Shown in pieces: positions 45,249 to 56,120 of a DNA stretch of 64,000 bases. The stretch's first letter is position 1. The number at the start of each line of letters is the position of its first letter. Where the stretch lies: positions 121,683,996 to 121,747,995 of the forward strand of contig OW285242.1 in the NCBI GenBank assembly GCA_935421215.2, given 5' to 3'. The stretch comes from Melolontha melolontha. Its lineage: Eukaryota; Arthropoda; Insecta; Coleoptera; Scarabaeidae. The translations under genes and the position numbers were made by a program. The notes below the pieces were generated by a model, which worked only from the letters and a program-made list of their open reading frames with translations, did not search any database and was not told where the DNA came from.

Positions 45249-46592
45249 TTATAAATCATCTGTGATTGAGTCGTCTTGCAAATCGGTGTTTGTGTCTGAA
45301 TCGTATTGCAAATTTATAATCAAAGGTGCTACTATTTTGTACATGCGCATATATTCGTCCTCTTTTGCTATTGCGTGTTTAACAGAATTTTTCCTATTTA
45401 CAGCAGTTATATGTTCCATAGCATTTTTTATGTGTGTTACACTGCTTTCACTAAATTTCGGTGTTTGATTTGTTCGTCTTATAGTATTTTTCAGTTGGGC
45501 CCATATCAATTCAATGGGATTGAAAATGCAATGGTAAGGTGGTAAACGCAAAATAGTATGTCCTGCTTCTTTGGCTCTGTTATCCACAAAATAATCGTTT
45601 AAATATTCTTTTGTCTTCATCACCTCTATTAATTGGTTTTTTGTATAATGATCCTCAAAATATAAATCATTTGCTTCTAAAAATGTTTTAATATCTTTCT
45701 TATTTTTACATTTTGTGGGAACTGGTTTGCTGTCGAGAATGATACGGAGCGTTGTCCATCACTATCACACTATCTTTTGGTAAATTTGGCAGCAAAGTGT
45801 CACAAAACCATTCTTCAAATAAAGATGAGGTTATATCTTCATGGTAATCTAAACTTGAGGATTTAACATTTTTAGCAGATAATAGCGGCTGTCCGATCCA
45901 TTCTTTTTCTGACCCAACATGAAGAATGATTATTCTCTTCCCTCTCGAAACTGGCGCATCCAACTGACACATACTTGAACTATCCACTCAACCTTTGCAA
46001 ATTGTGTCATGGCTGTCATACCACGTCTCGTTAAATAACATATTAATCGTCCTTCCTGTCTATATCTTCTAATTGCCGTTAAGTATTCATATCGAAGTTT
46101 CTGTAACCTCGAACTTTCCATAATTGCGCGACGTTTGTCTATAGTGCCAAACTTAAAACCAGCTTTCTTTAGCGTCCGCCACAAGGTTACTTTAGAACAC
46201 TGAATATTTATAGGCTCATCACTGATTCTTTTATGTAAGCAGTCAAGTGTAGATACAACATTTCTTCTGTAGAAGGAGTATACTTGCTGCCTAATAGTAT
46301 GAATTTCATACTCTTCAATTTTTCTCGGTGCTCCTTTGTCACTTCTTTGCTTTCGAGGCCCTGCGTTATTCTTAATTATTTTATATATTGTTCCAAAAGG
46401 CACCTTGGTTAATTGCGACGTTCGTTGAATGTTCCGGATTTGTAGTTCGTTATTTTCTTCCATCAGGGTATGATAGACATTGAAAATGATCTGTTTTGCA
46501 TCTTCTGATATATGCTTTCTCTGTCGTGCTCCAACAGTATTATCACTATCCACATCATAATCACTAACAGTTTCAGCAAAAGGTCGCCACAT
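45249..46592 (-). pseudogene. Sailor-like (DD~82E) transposase, frameshifted
   Basis: From 46592: MWRPFAETVSDYDVDSDN and a helix-turn-helix (VPFGTIYKIIKNNAG), then WRTLKKAGFKFGTIDKRR and YLTAIRRYRQEG. A frameshift near 45990 precedes the first catalytic region (VDSSSMCQLDAP, GSEKEWIGQPLLSAKN). Next are SVIVMDNAPYHS (second Asp), a second frameshift near 45715, and RLPPYHCIFNPIELIWAQLK with the catalytic Glu. Joining the frames by eye, about 81 residues separate that Asp and Glu, far more than in Tc1 (34). This matches the Sailor/DD82E group of the IS630-Tc1-mariner superfamily. Two frameshifts disable it. Confidence 0.65.
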
Positions 46593-46789
46593 GTTCGTTA
46601 AGTAAAGAGAGAAAAATGAAATATGTATACGGCAGTAAAGATTAACAATAAATGATAAATAGACTCAGTATTAGATGTAATATATAACAACTCTCCTAAC
46701 TATATTTACTTAAATTTTGTTTAATAAATATAAGAACTTATTTCATCTAAATTGTCATTTAATGACTATTAAACTATATATAATAACTA

Positions 46790-47062
46790 TAACGGGTGTT
46801 CATTTGAAAAGTAAATCTAGTAGCATGTGATTTACTGAGAATATTTTGAAGTATGTCGTAAATTAAAATTTACTACTTAACCTACGAAGTCGTATATTTT
46901 GACAGTTTCATACATACAAATAAATAACAAATGTGATTGACATTATCAAATATCATTTGGATTTACGTTTACGGAACAACAAACACATACTAATATATAT
47001 GCGTCTTATTCTATTAAAATTTCAAAGTAACCTAGATTGACTTTTCAAATGAACACACGTTA
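46790..47062. mobile_element. 273-bp MITE with 28-bp inverted ends
   Basis: The left end TAACGGGTGTTCATTTGAAA is inverted at 47062 with two mismatches. TA flanks both sides. It sits between the transposase start and right end of the Sailor-like element and carries no gene. Confidence 0.7.
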
Positions 47063-47320
47063 TATAAATTAACAACTGTTCGTACTTATATTATTATTAA
47101 ATTTTATTTCATCTAAATTGCAGTAATTACAATTTACTTAAATTTTGTCATTACGGACCTCAGCAGTTTGTTTGCGTAAAAGATAATCGTATTGAGCGGC
47201 CAGGTAGTTATTGCCGCAGGTGGTGCAATAAAAGCATTAGAGCCATTCAAAGTTATATTCTTATAATTTGAAATAAATTATACGTTAATATTTAAAAAAG
47301 TTAAAGTTGGTTGCCATAGC

Positions 47321-47732
47321 AACGACACCATACAAAATAACGCCAAGAAAACTAGACTGAAGCACGACAAATTATAATTTAAAGAACTTTTATTTGGAGA
47401 AAATTTAGATTAGAACAGTATTTCAATTGTTAACGGCATTATTCTATACTATCGCAGGAATTTTTATTACTCCGGAATAATCTACTTTGAAGAAGATTAA
47501 CTTAAAATTGCTGTAACTTTATTCTAACGACACCATACAAAATAACGCCAAGAAAACTCGACTGAAGCACGACAAATTATAATTTAAAGAACTTTTATTT
47601 GGAGAAAATTTAGATTAGAACAGTATTTCAATTGTTAACGGCATTATTCTATACTATCGCCGGAATTTTATTACTCTGGAATAATCTACTTTGAAGAAGA
47701 TTAACTTAAAATTGCTGTAACTTTATTCTAAT
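47321..47732. repeat. Two-copy tandem repeat, period 205 bp
   Basis: AACGACACCATACAAAATAA starts copies at 47321 and 47526. The copies differ at only a few positions, so the duplication is recent. No coding content. Confidence 0.85.
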
Positions 47733-48265
47733 AAATTTCAGTTACATCTCTGTTTTCTTAAAGTTTCTTGTTCGCGTTTTTATGCTTAGATATTATGTAG
47801 ATGATCTTTCATTTTCCGGTACAAAATGCTATATTGTGATTAATGTGATTTTTAACTAATATGTCCCATATTTAATAGCTCTGATGAAGTAATTATAAGC
47901 CCATAGAAACCCTTTAATTAATACAAAACTAATCAATTACTTGAAATGATAAATATTTTATCTTTTATGTGCAACATGAACATTCGACTTATTGTATTTG
48001 ATTATTATCACCGGTAAGTTGTTTATAATTAAAAACATATTTTTTTCTGAGAAAACTCGTAGGCAACGAATGGCCAGCTTATCAAGAATCATGTACGTGT
48101 ATAATGTTAGATATCAGTTAAGATATCGGTTACTACTATCGGTTACGGAATTAAAATTAAATTCTATGTAATTATGTTTTTGTAATTTTATTGTCCACCG
48201 TTGTTAACTAATACTATAACCCTTTTAAATAACAGAATTTCCAATAAAATAAAGTAAAAAATTAC

Positions 48266-49019
48266 TAAGAATTAAGAAATAATTGAAAAAACAAGTCTAT
48301 CAACGGAAGGAAACGCACAGACGACGTTTCGTTCTAATTGGAACTTTTCAATGTACGGCATTCCCTCGATGACGGACATTGCTTTTTCATTTCTATACTT
48401 TCTGTATATATAGTTAACATTTGGAATTTACTGCAAGTGAGAATTAATGAATATTAAATCACATTCTTACATGTAAATGTCGACTTATTTAATGCGTTCG
48501 AAAACTACAATCCGACAAACTAAGTTTGTACGAGTATGCAGAACACACCCTTTCGCGACAACGAACTTCCTGGTGGTACTCGTACAAACTTAGTTTGTCG
48601 GATTGTAGTTTTCGAACGCATTAAATAAGTCGACATTTACATGTAAGAATGTGATTTAATATTCATTAATTCTCACTTGCAGTAAATTCCAAATGTTAAC
48701 TATATATACAGAAAGTATAGAAGTGAAAAAGCAATGTCCGTCATCGAGGGAATGCCGTACATTGAAAAGTTCCAATTAGAACGAAATGTCGTCTGTGCAT
48801 TTCCTTCCGTTGATAGACTTGTTTTTTCAATTATTTCTTAATTCTTAATTAACCTAACCACCAGGAAGTTCGTTGTCGCGAAAGGGTGTGTTCTGCATAC
48901 TCGTACAAACTTAGTTTGTCGGATTGTAGTTTTCGAACGCATTAAATAAGTCGACATTTACATGTAAGAATGTGATTTAATATTCATTAATTCTCACTTG
49001 CAGTAAATTCCAAATGTTA
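48266..49019. repeat. Large fold-back repeat A-S-A'-S'-A' partial
   Basis: Arm A (48266-48536, about 270 bp) is inverted at 48577-48851. The 40-bp spacer (48537-48576, with GAACACACCCTTTCGCGACA) is itself inverted at 48858-48897. It is followed by a second partial direct copy of A' (48898-49019). Identity between arms is high. No coding sequence. Confidence 0.85.
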
Positions 49020-49829
49020 AAAAATTACTGTTTGAATAAACAAAGGGATTTGCATTAAGAATGTTCTTAAGTAAAAAGCAATCCCAACTTGAGGAACACA
49101 TGCATTTAATTGTAGCAGAAAAGGATACATTATAGCTATTAATATAACGAGAATATTATGCGAGTTATAATAATCGAGGAAGTTGCTAGCGACTTCCTTG
49201 CGCAGCGACCGAGGTGGTTTAAATCGCTAATATTCTATTTACATTTAAAGTGCTACAGGAAAGTTCACCGAAAACAATTTACCGAAAACGATTCACCGAA
49301 AACAATTCACCGAAAACCAATTTACCGAAATAACAATTTACCGAATCGAAAGTTTACCGAAACAATAATTTGTAAAACTGTTGTATTTTTACTATTATCA
49401 ACTTTCCTTCACACTTCATTTAGGCTTAGGACTGGCAGAATAATTCTGTCGTGTTTAAAAGTTGGAAACGACTTCCTTTGTCTTATTTCGTGTTTTTTTA
49501 TTGTTTTTTTTTTATTTTCTTTATAAGGCACATAAACTTAATGCGGAAAATCAGTTCCCCTGTCATATTTTGTTATTTGAATATCCTTGTCATTTCTGTT
49601 CATTTAATAACTTAAATTATGTGCTATGCCTCGTGCCTAGATAGTCGCATATGTCGTCCATGATGTGGTAATTATGAACTAACTAATCGCGCTATCCTTG
49701 TCACACATTATATTTTTTACGCATCGATGACCCTTCCTGTCCGCTTATGTACTGCTCCGTTTTAACTTGCGCTCCATTACTGCAATATATTTTAATGTAT
49801 TGTGGTTATTAACTAGACAAAGTATCGTA

Positions 49830-51280
49830 TGATCAAAAAGTCTTTGGATCGCTATTGCCGTGGAATTTACGAGATATCTATGAAATTATTTATTTCAATT
49901 AGTTTTGACAACTTTCAAGTCAGCTGGTTATAATTCCAAATGTTTCAATTAGAACATAAAATTTTTATTATCAAATCATACTACAGTAATGGAAATATAG
50001 GTGAAAATGGTAATTGGGTTTATTCATCTCGTTTATGTTTGAATGAGTTCTGTGAGAGATTTCCCAACTTCGCAATAATCGAACGAGATTTTTTGCGGCA
50101 ACTTCAACGAACTGTGAACAAATTTGAAGGAACTTGTAATATTAGCGATAGTGTTCGATCTGGAAGAAGACGGGCTAGAAATGATGATGTTATTGATCTG
50201 GTTAGGCAACGCATGCTGGAAGAACCTATCTTATCCTTGCGTAGATTGAAACAAGAAATCAACTTAAGTTATGGGACGTGTCAAATCATTGTTAAACATG
50301 ACTTGAATATGTTTCCTTATAAACTGCAGATGCGTCAGAAGTTACTGCCACCAGATTATCAGAAGTATCGTACTGTACCTGGTTTAATGACCATATGAAT
50401 AACAATATCCTTGATTTAACATTTTTTACAGACGAATCTTATTTTTACCTATCTGGATACGTTAATAAACAAGTTATGCGTATGTGGAGCGAGAATAATC
50501 CTAATTTTCATAGTGAGGCTCCTTTACATAGTCCTAAGATTGGGGTTTGTGTTCCAATGTCCCGTAGACGGGTAATAGGGTCAATATTTTTTCAAGATAC
50601 CATAAACGCTGAAAGATATATAAATCAAATACTTGATCCTTTTATCAGTCAATTGCACGATGATGAACGCGAGACCGCATGTTGCTCGAGTAACCATGGA
50701 ATATTTACGTCAATTTTATGATGAAAGGTTAATATCAGACGGACGTTACCCACCTAGGTCTTGTGATTTGAGTCCTTTAGACTACTTCTTATTCCCATTG
50801 CTTAAGAATAACATTTTTAAAACTCCAGTTCACACTTTAGATGAATTACAAGAACGTATTGTTGAAAATTGTCTCACAGTACCACCTGATCTTTTAATTA
50901 AAGTTTTTAATAACATGGGCCGACGTGTTAACCGTTGTAATCAAGAACAGGGAAGACATTTTCAACATCTTTTATAATTTTTTATTGTAAAAGTGTACCT
51001 ACCTGAATGTTATTGTTTCATTGTGGGAGTTCTTTTCTTAACTGTAATGAGCATTTTCTTTTTAATTAGTTATTAAAACTTCGTTTATTTATAAATGCAT
51101 TCTGTAATCTCTATAAATGTTATTAAATATAACATACATAAAATGTAAATAAATACCATAACCTAAAATCTATTTTATTTGTGACTTATGCGTACTTCAA
51201 GGTAATGAATCACAGAAGTTAATAATTTTATAGATAGCTTTACGTTTCATGGCTATCACGATCCAAAGACTTTTTGATCA
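49830..51280 (+). mobile_element. Mariner-like element inserted in the iterated-end element
   Basis: TGATCAAAAAGTCTTTGGAT at the left is perfectly inverted at the right end. TA flanks both sides (49828-49829, 51281-51282). The length of 1451 bp is typical of mariner. Confidence 0.85.
49940..50977 (+). pseudogene. Mariner-like transposase, two frameshifts and a gap
   Basis: MFQLEHKIFIIKSYYSNGN (N-terminal helix-turn-helix), a linker, LSLRRLKQEINLSYGTCQ, a frameshift at about 50395, LTFFTDESYFYLSGYVN (first Asp), MSRRRVIGSIFF, and a second frameshift with lost bases near 50665, where the second Asp block (usually FQQDGARPH) is reduced to NARPHVARVT. Then SCDLSPLDYFLFPLLKN (third Asp) and HFQHLL at the end. 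The second catalytic Asp appears deleted, so it is inactive. Confidence 0.75.
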
Positions 51281-51489
51281 TACGTTATTTACACGACGGT
51301 TATGTGAATTCGAGGCATAGTATATAAGTTAAGTTATTAAATGAACATTTCAGCAAATATGTTTTTCGGTAAATTTACCATTCGGTGAATTGCTATTTCG
51401 GTAAATTGGTTTTCGGTGAATTGTTTTCGGTGAATTGTTTTCGGTGAATTGTTTGCGGTGAATTGGTTTCGGTGAACTTTCTTAGACCC

Positions 51490-51787
51490 CATTCAAAGCT
51501 TTAGCGTATCATCAAAAACTAAAATAAATTAATAATTTTATTATGATTATTATTGATTTTTTAAGCAGCGAAAAGTGTAAGAACAGATTTTTAGATTTAC
51601 TAACGTTTCAGTAAGCAATGTGTCAAATACTGAAGAATCAATTTAATGTTCTCTATATGCAAATGCTAAAGAAGCTGAAGATCTGGCAATCGCCCACACG
51701 AACGGCATATCTTTCAGATTTAATAATTGCGACAAAATATATATTCATGTTCAAAAATAATTTTGTATTATGACTTTGTGTCTAATA
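51490..51787. other. No gene recognised
   Basis: AT-rich gap between the iterated-end element and the Tc1 remnant. Nothing recognisable. Confidence 0.4.
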
Positions 51788-52970
51788 TACACTGGTGGAC
51801 AAAAAATTCCGGACACTGAAGTGAATGCCTGTTATAACTAAAATTCATTTCTTTTTTTTTCACAAGACATGAAATATTATCTATGAAATAAGAATTGGAA
51901 ATTAAAGAAGATACAAAACATTTAATTTATCATAACAGCCAAAAGAAAAAGGAAAATAATGCCGACCCGCAAAAATATTGGTGTCCTCTTTATTCAGCTT
52001 TTGTGTTGAAAGGTCATTTGAACTGTCAGTACTGACACTTACTGGTTGACAAAACGCAACAAGAAAATTTAGCTCGAGCAGTAGCTTCGAACGAAGATGG
52101 ACGCAGTATTCGATACATCACTGCTGTCTTGAATATCCCCAGGAGTACCGTTCAAGATGCAATACAGCGACATCGTCAAACTGGGGAATACACAAGAAGG
52201 CCAAGATCAGGCAGACCTCGTACCACAAACCGGCGAGAGTGTTATCTACACTACGCGATCGTGGTTTATCATCAACAATTGAGTCTTGCAAAGTCGAAGA
52301 TGTTTACGGTACTGCAGTTTCTGCACGGATCGTTCGTCGAAGATTGAAGGAATATGGACTGATGTCAAGTAAATCTGTTGCTTGTTCACTTTTGCCTCCA
52401 GCTCATTGTGTTGCGCGATTACGATTTGCTCGCGAACATAGACATTGGACAATGGATCAACAGAGCTCCGTATTGTTCACGGATGAATTTCGTTTTTGTC
52501 TGTGTTTACCATATCGAAAAGAACATGTGTGGAGAAGGCCTGGTGAACGATTTCCTGCGTGTTGTATACTTCCAAAAATGGCATTTGTGGGAGATGGTAT
52601 AATGGTTTTGGCATGGTATTTCATAGTACGCGAAAACTGAGCTTGTCCTCATTGAAAATAGTACCATAATGACTATTAGGTGCATAAATGAGTGTTTAGT
52701 TGATCACGTCGTACCATTTGCTCCATTCGTCCATGAGAACTTTACTTTAATGCACGATAACGCGCAACCTGACACCGCATGGGTGGTTGACCAATATTTG
52801 AATCCGGTTAACTTTCACCGTTTGCAATGGCCAGCCCTAAGCCTAGACTTGAATCCTATCTAAAGTCTCTGGGCTTCATTAAAACATATTGCAGTGGAAT
52901 TTGCTTTGAAATTGCTTATTAATTTTTTTATTCACACTACAGCTTATATTGCCGACTATTCAGTCTAGTA
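51788..52970 (+). pseudogene. Tc1-like (DD34E) transposase remnant
   Basis: A typical Tc1 left end (CACTGGTGGACAAAA) at about 51789 leads to ARAVASNEDGRSIRYITAVL and NIPRSTVQDAIQRHRQTG (helix-turn-helix), SGRPRTT, a frameshift, SVLFTDEFRFCL (first Asp), then ENFTLMHDNAQPDTA (second Asp). SLDLNPI follows with a stop exactly 34 residues on, where the catalytic Glu should be (TAA in place of GAA), then SLWASLK. The right inverted end was not found. Confidence 0.7.
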
Positions 52971-53049
52971 GAATCCACGAACTGCCATCTCATGAGTCGT
53001 TCCTTGCGGATCAGGGTGACGTTTTGTTTTCCAGAATAAAACCATAAAC

Positions 53050-54118
53050 ACAAATAAAACAAATCAGTTCCTTTTTGTTAGTGTATTTAAAAAATTTAAA
53101 AAAATCCCTCTACAAAGTGTATAGGGTGCTAAAGCATCATTAAACAGTAGCAATGAGGAAACACTCTTTGTGAAAATGACTCGCACACAGAGAAAAACCT
53201 CTTGTGACACTCGATCAAACATAAAACTAATAAATACTAGTGAATTTTGTCAAGTTTAACCTCTACTATTGACCCCTTCAAATAAAAATCAAAAACAAAT
53301 AAGTTCTCAAATCTCACGAAAATTGAAATAAAGTCATGCGCCAAAATAACACAACAAGGTCAAACCCCACTCAAGAAAACTCCAACCTTGAATTCAAAAT
53401 GTTCTCGAATATTATTTTTAAAAAAAAACTTCCCTTACAAAAAACATGACAACTTTCTCTAATATCCATATACTACTTTCAAATACAAATTATTACAAGA
53501 AATTACATAAAATTAATATAATAATGAAAATAATCATGATATCAAGTATATAAACAAAATATTTTATCAACTTACATAGATCCATGTATAATTTATAAAA
53601 TGCACGAGAGATATCTTTTTCACAAAAATTCAATAATCATAAAAAACACTCGCAAAAATCGAATTAAAATTTACATGCACCTTACAATAAATGCATAAAC
53701 AATATTCAACCCGATTTTATAAAACAAAGAATAAAATTGAGAATTTTATTCTTTAATAAACCGTACACTTTAAATGTCAAGATATCTCTAAATCAAAATG
53801 AAATTTCAATATCCGCTTGTCCATCCCCACCATCTATAAAATCAAAATATATACAGACAACACATTTTAACAAATACAATATCCGGAAAGGCGGCAAGTT
53901 CAATCCTCTGGTCAACCTAAATATACGAGGGTTAATCATAATTTCAAACATTATAAAAATTTTCACTTATAAAATAAAATATATTTATAACGATCCCCGT
54001 CTGAAATAAATAAACATACAATTGAAATAGATAATTTTTATAAATGTATTACATTATAGAGTTCAATATTGTTCAATCATTTTCTTGTTTCTTGTCCATC
54101 GAAAAATCCATGACAATA
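53050..54118. other. No gene recognised
   Basis: Very AT-rich. The open stretch 53737-54009 is Asn/Lys/Ile-rich without a motif and is probably chance. Confidence 0.4.
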
Positions 54119-54400
54119 TGTACCCGAGCGGCTACGAGAGAGGTAGGCGTTTCACATACACAGCAGTCCATAACATGCTTCGAAAGAATTTGTTGCAATC
54201 CTACCACATGCGACGTGTCCAAGAACCGGAAGCCGATCGTCTGCTACGAAAAAACTTTTTGTAGGTGGTTCAGTCGGAAACTTTTGTTGTGTTATTTATT
54301 GATGAATGTACTTTTGCGAGGGACGGTATTTTAACCCTTAACCACCGTAGTACAATTGTTGTCGCGTACTTAGCCGTAGTGCGGTCATGGTGACCGTGAA

Positions 54401-55731
54401 TATCGCAATTAACCAAGGTGCCTTTTGGAACAATATATAAAATAATTAAGAATAACGCAGGGCCTCGAAAGCAAAGAAGTGTCAAAGGAGCACCGAGCAA
54501 AATTGAAGAGTATGAAATTGATACTATTAGGCAGCAAATATACTCCTTCTACAGAGGAAATATTGTATCTACACTTGACTGCTACATAAAAGAATCAGTG
54601 ATGAGCCTATAAATATTCAGTGTTCGAAAGCAACCTTGTGGCGGACGCTAAAGAAAGCTGGTTTTAAGTTTGGCACTATAGACAAACGTCGCACAATTAT
54701 GGAAAGCCCGAGGTTACAGAAATTTCGATATGAATACTTAACGGCAATTAGAAGATATAGACAGGAAGTACAATTAATATGTTATTTAGACGAGACGTGG
54801 TATGACACCCATGACACAATTTGCAAAGGTTGGGTGGATAGTTCAAGTATGTGTCAGTTGGACGCGCCGGCTTCGAGAGGGACGAGAATAATCATTCTTC
54901 ATGTTGGGTCAGAAAAAGTATGGATCGGACAGCCGCTATTATCTGCTAAAAATGTTAAATTCTCAAGTTTAGATTACCATGAAGATGGGACCTCATCTTT
55001 ATTTAAAGAATAGTTTTGTGACACTTTGCTGCCAAATTTACCAAAAGATAGTGTGATAGTGATGGAGAACGCTCCGTATCATTCTGGACAGCAAACCAGT
55101 TCCTACAAAATGTAATAATAAGAAAGATATTAAAACATTTTTAGAAGCAAATGATTTATATTTTGAGGATCATTATACAAAAAACCAATTAATAGAGGTG
55201 ATGAAGACAAAAGAATATTTAAAGGATTATTATGTGGATAACAGAGCCAAAGAAGCAGGACATACAATTTTGCGTTTACCACCATATCATTGCATTTTCA
55301 ATCCCATTGAATTGATATGGGCCCAACTGAAAAATACCATAAGACGAACAAATCAAACACCGAAATTTAGTGAAAGCAGTGTAACACACATAAAAAATGC
55401 TATGGAACGTATAACTGCTGTATTGGAAAAATGCTTTGTATATCTATATGTATCCACTACACATGTTGCCACACGATTTGTAATTTTTTCTTTGTATATA
55501 AACCCAATGTACAGATATTTTTTATTATATACTTGAAATTAATAGCGTTTTTTTATTATATATAGGGCCCTAATTTATATTCAATACGGCCCCTAGATTC
55601 ATACGTCGCAAATAGGTAAACCGTACCCGTTCAATAAGGAGACCAGGTACAATAATTATCATCACAGAAGGTGGTGCAATAAAAGCATTAGAGCGGTTCA
55701 AAGTTATATTCTTATAATTTGAAATAAACTA
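54401..55731 (+). pseudogene. Sailor-like transposase, copy 2, 5'-truncated
   Basis: It begins abruptly at TCGCAATTAACCAAGG, equal to about residue 62 of copy 1, with VPFGTIYKIIKNNAG, TLKKAGFKFGTIDKRR, CYLDETWYDTHDTICKG (first Asp intact in frame, unlike copy 1), VIVMENAPYHS (second catalytic Asp changed to Glu) and NPIELIWAQLKNTIRR. It ends with the family's right terminal repeat at about 55731. It is in opposite orientation to copy 1 (44907-47278). Confidence 0.75.
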
Positions 55732-55870
55732 TACCCGAGCGGCTACAAGAGAGGTAGGCGTTTCACACACAGCAGTCCATAACATGCTTCGAAAGAATTT
55801 GTTGCAATCCTACCACATGCGACGTGTCCAAGAACCGGAAGCCGATCGTCTGCTACGAATAAACTTTTCC
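55732..55870 (+). repeat. Duplicate of mariner segment 54121-54262
   Basis: ACCCGAGCGGCTACAAGAGA to CTGCTACGAATAAACTTTT repeats the start of the mariner that piggyBac interrupts, with about five differences. It directly abuts the right end of the Sailor-like copy and lies inside piggyBac. Confidence 0.85.
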
Positions 55871-56120
55871 ATTGCTTGAAAATTCTTAATATAATTTTTT
55901 CTACTTTTTTAAATTTTCAATAGATTAAATAGGACACCAACAATAAGGAAAAAGTATAAATGCACAATTAGAAGATATTCTCATTTCATTATTCATCAAA
56001 ATATGAATGCTTATACTTATTATTGGAGTATTTGCACTAATATAACAAAAATGCTTATCTCATGAAGCAAATTACTTTAGCAAAAAATCTTATTTCAATT
56101 CTTAAAGAAGAATAATGTAC

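Larger units (their letters stand above)
44907..47278 (-). mobile_element. Sailor-like Tc1/mariner relative, copy 1
   Basis: Inverted ends of about 60 bp (left TTTATTTCAAATTATAAGAA, right the same inverted, ending at about 47278) bracket a broken transposase on the - strand and a nested MITE at 46790-47062. TA lies outside both ends. The same right end is present in the truncated copy at 54401-55731. Confidence 0.7.
49259..51481. mobile_element. Element with iterated inverted ends, split by a mariner
   Basis: The left end starts GAAAGTTCACCGAAAACAAT and repeats TTCACCGAAAACAA / TTTACCGAAA units over about 110 bp. The right end (51375-51481) is the inverted form, with about seven units. Removing the mariner at 49830-51280 leaves about 770 bp with no recognisable protein. 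Probably non-autonomous. Confidence 0.7.

Noticed and set aside
53737..54009. 90-codon open frame in AT-rich DNA
   Set aside because: Composition is Asn/Ile/Lys-rich as expected by chance at this base content; no motif and no splice or promoter context.
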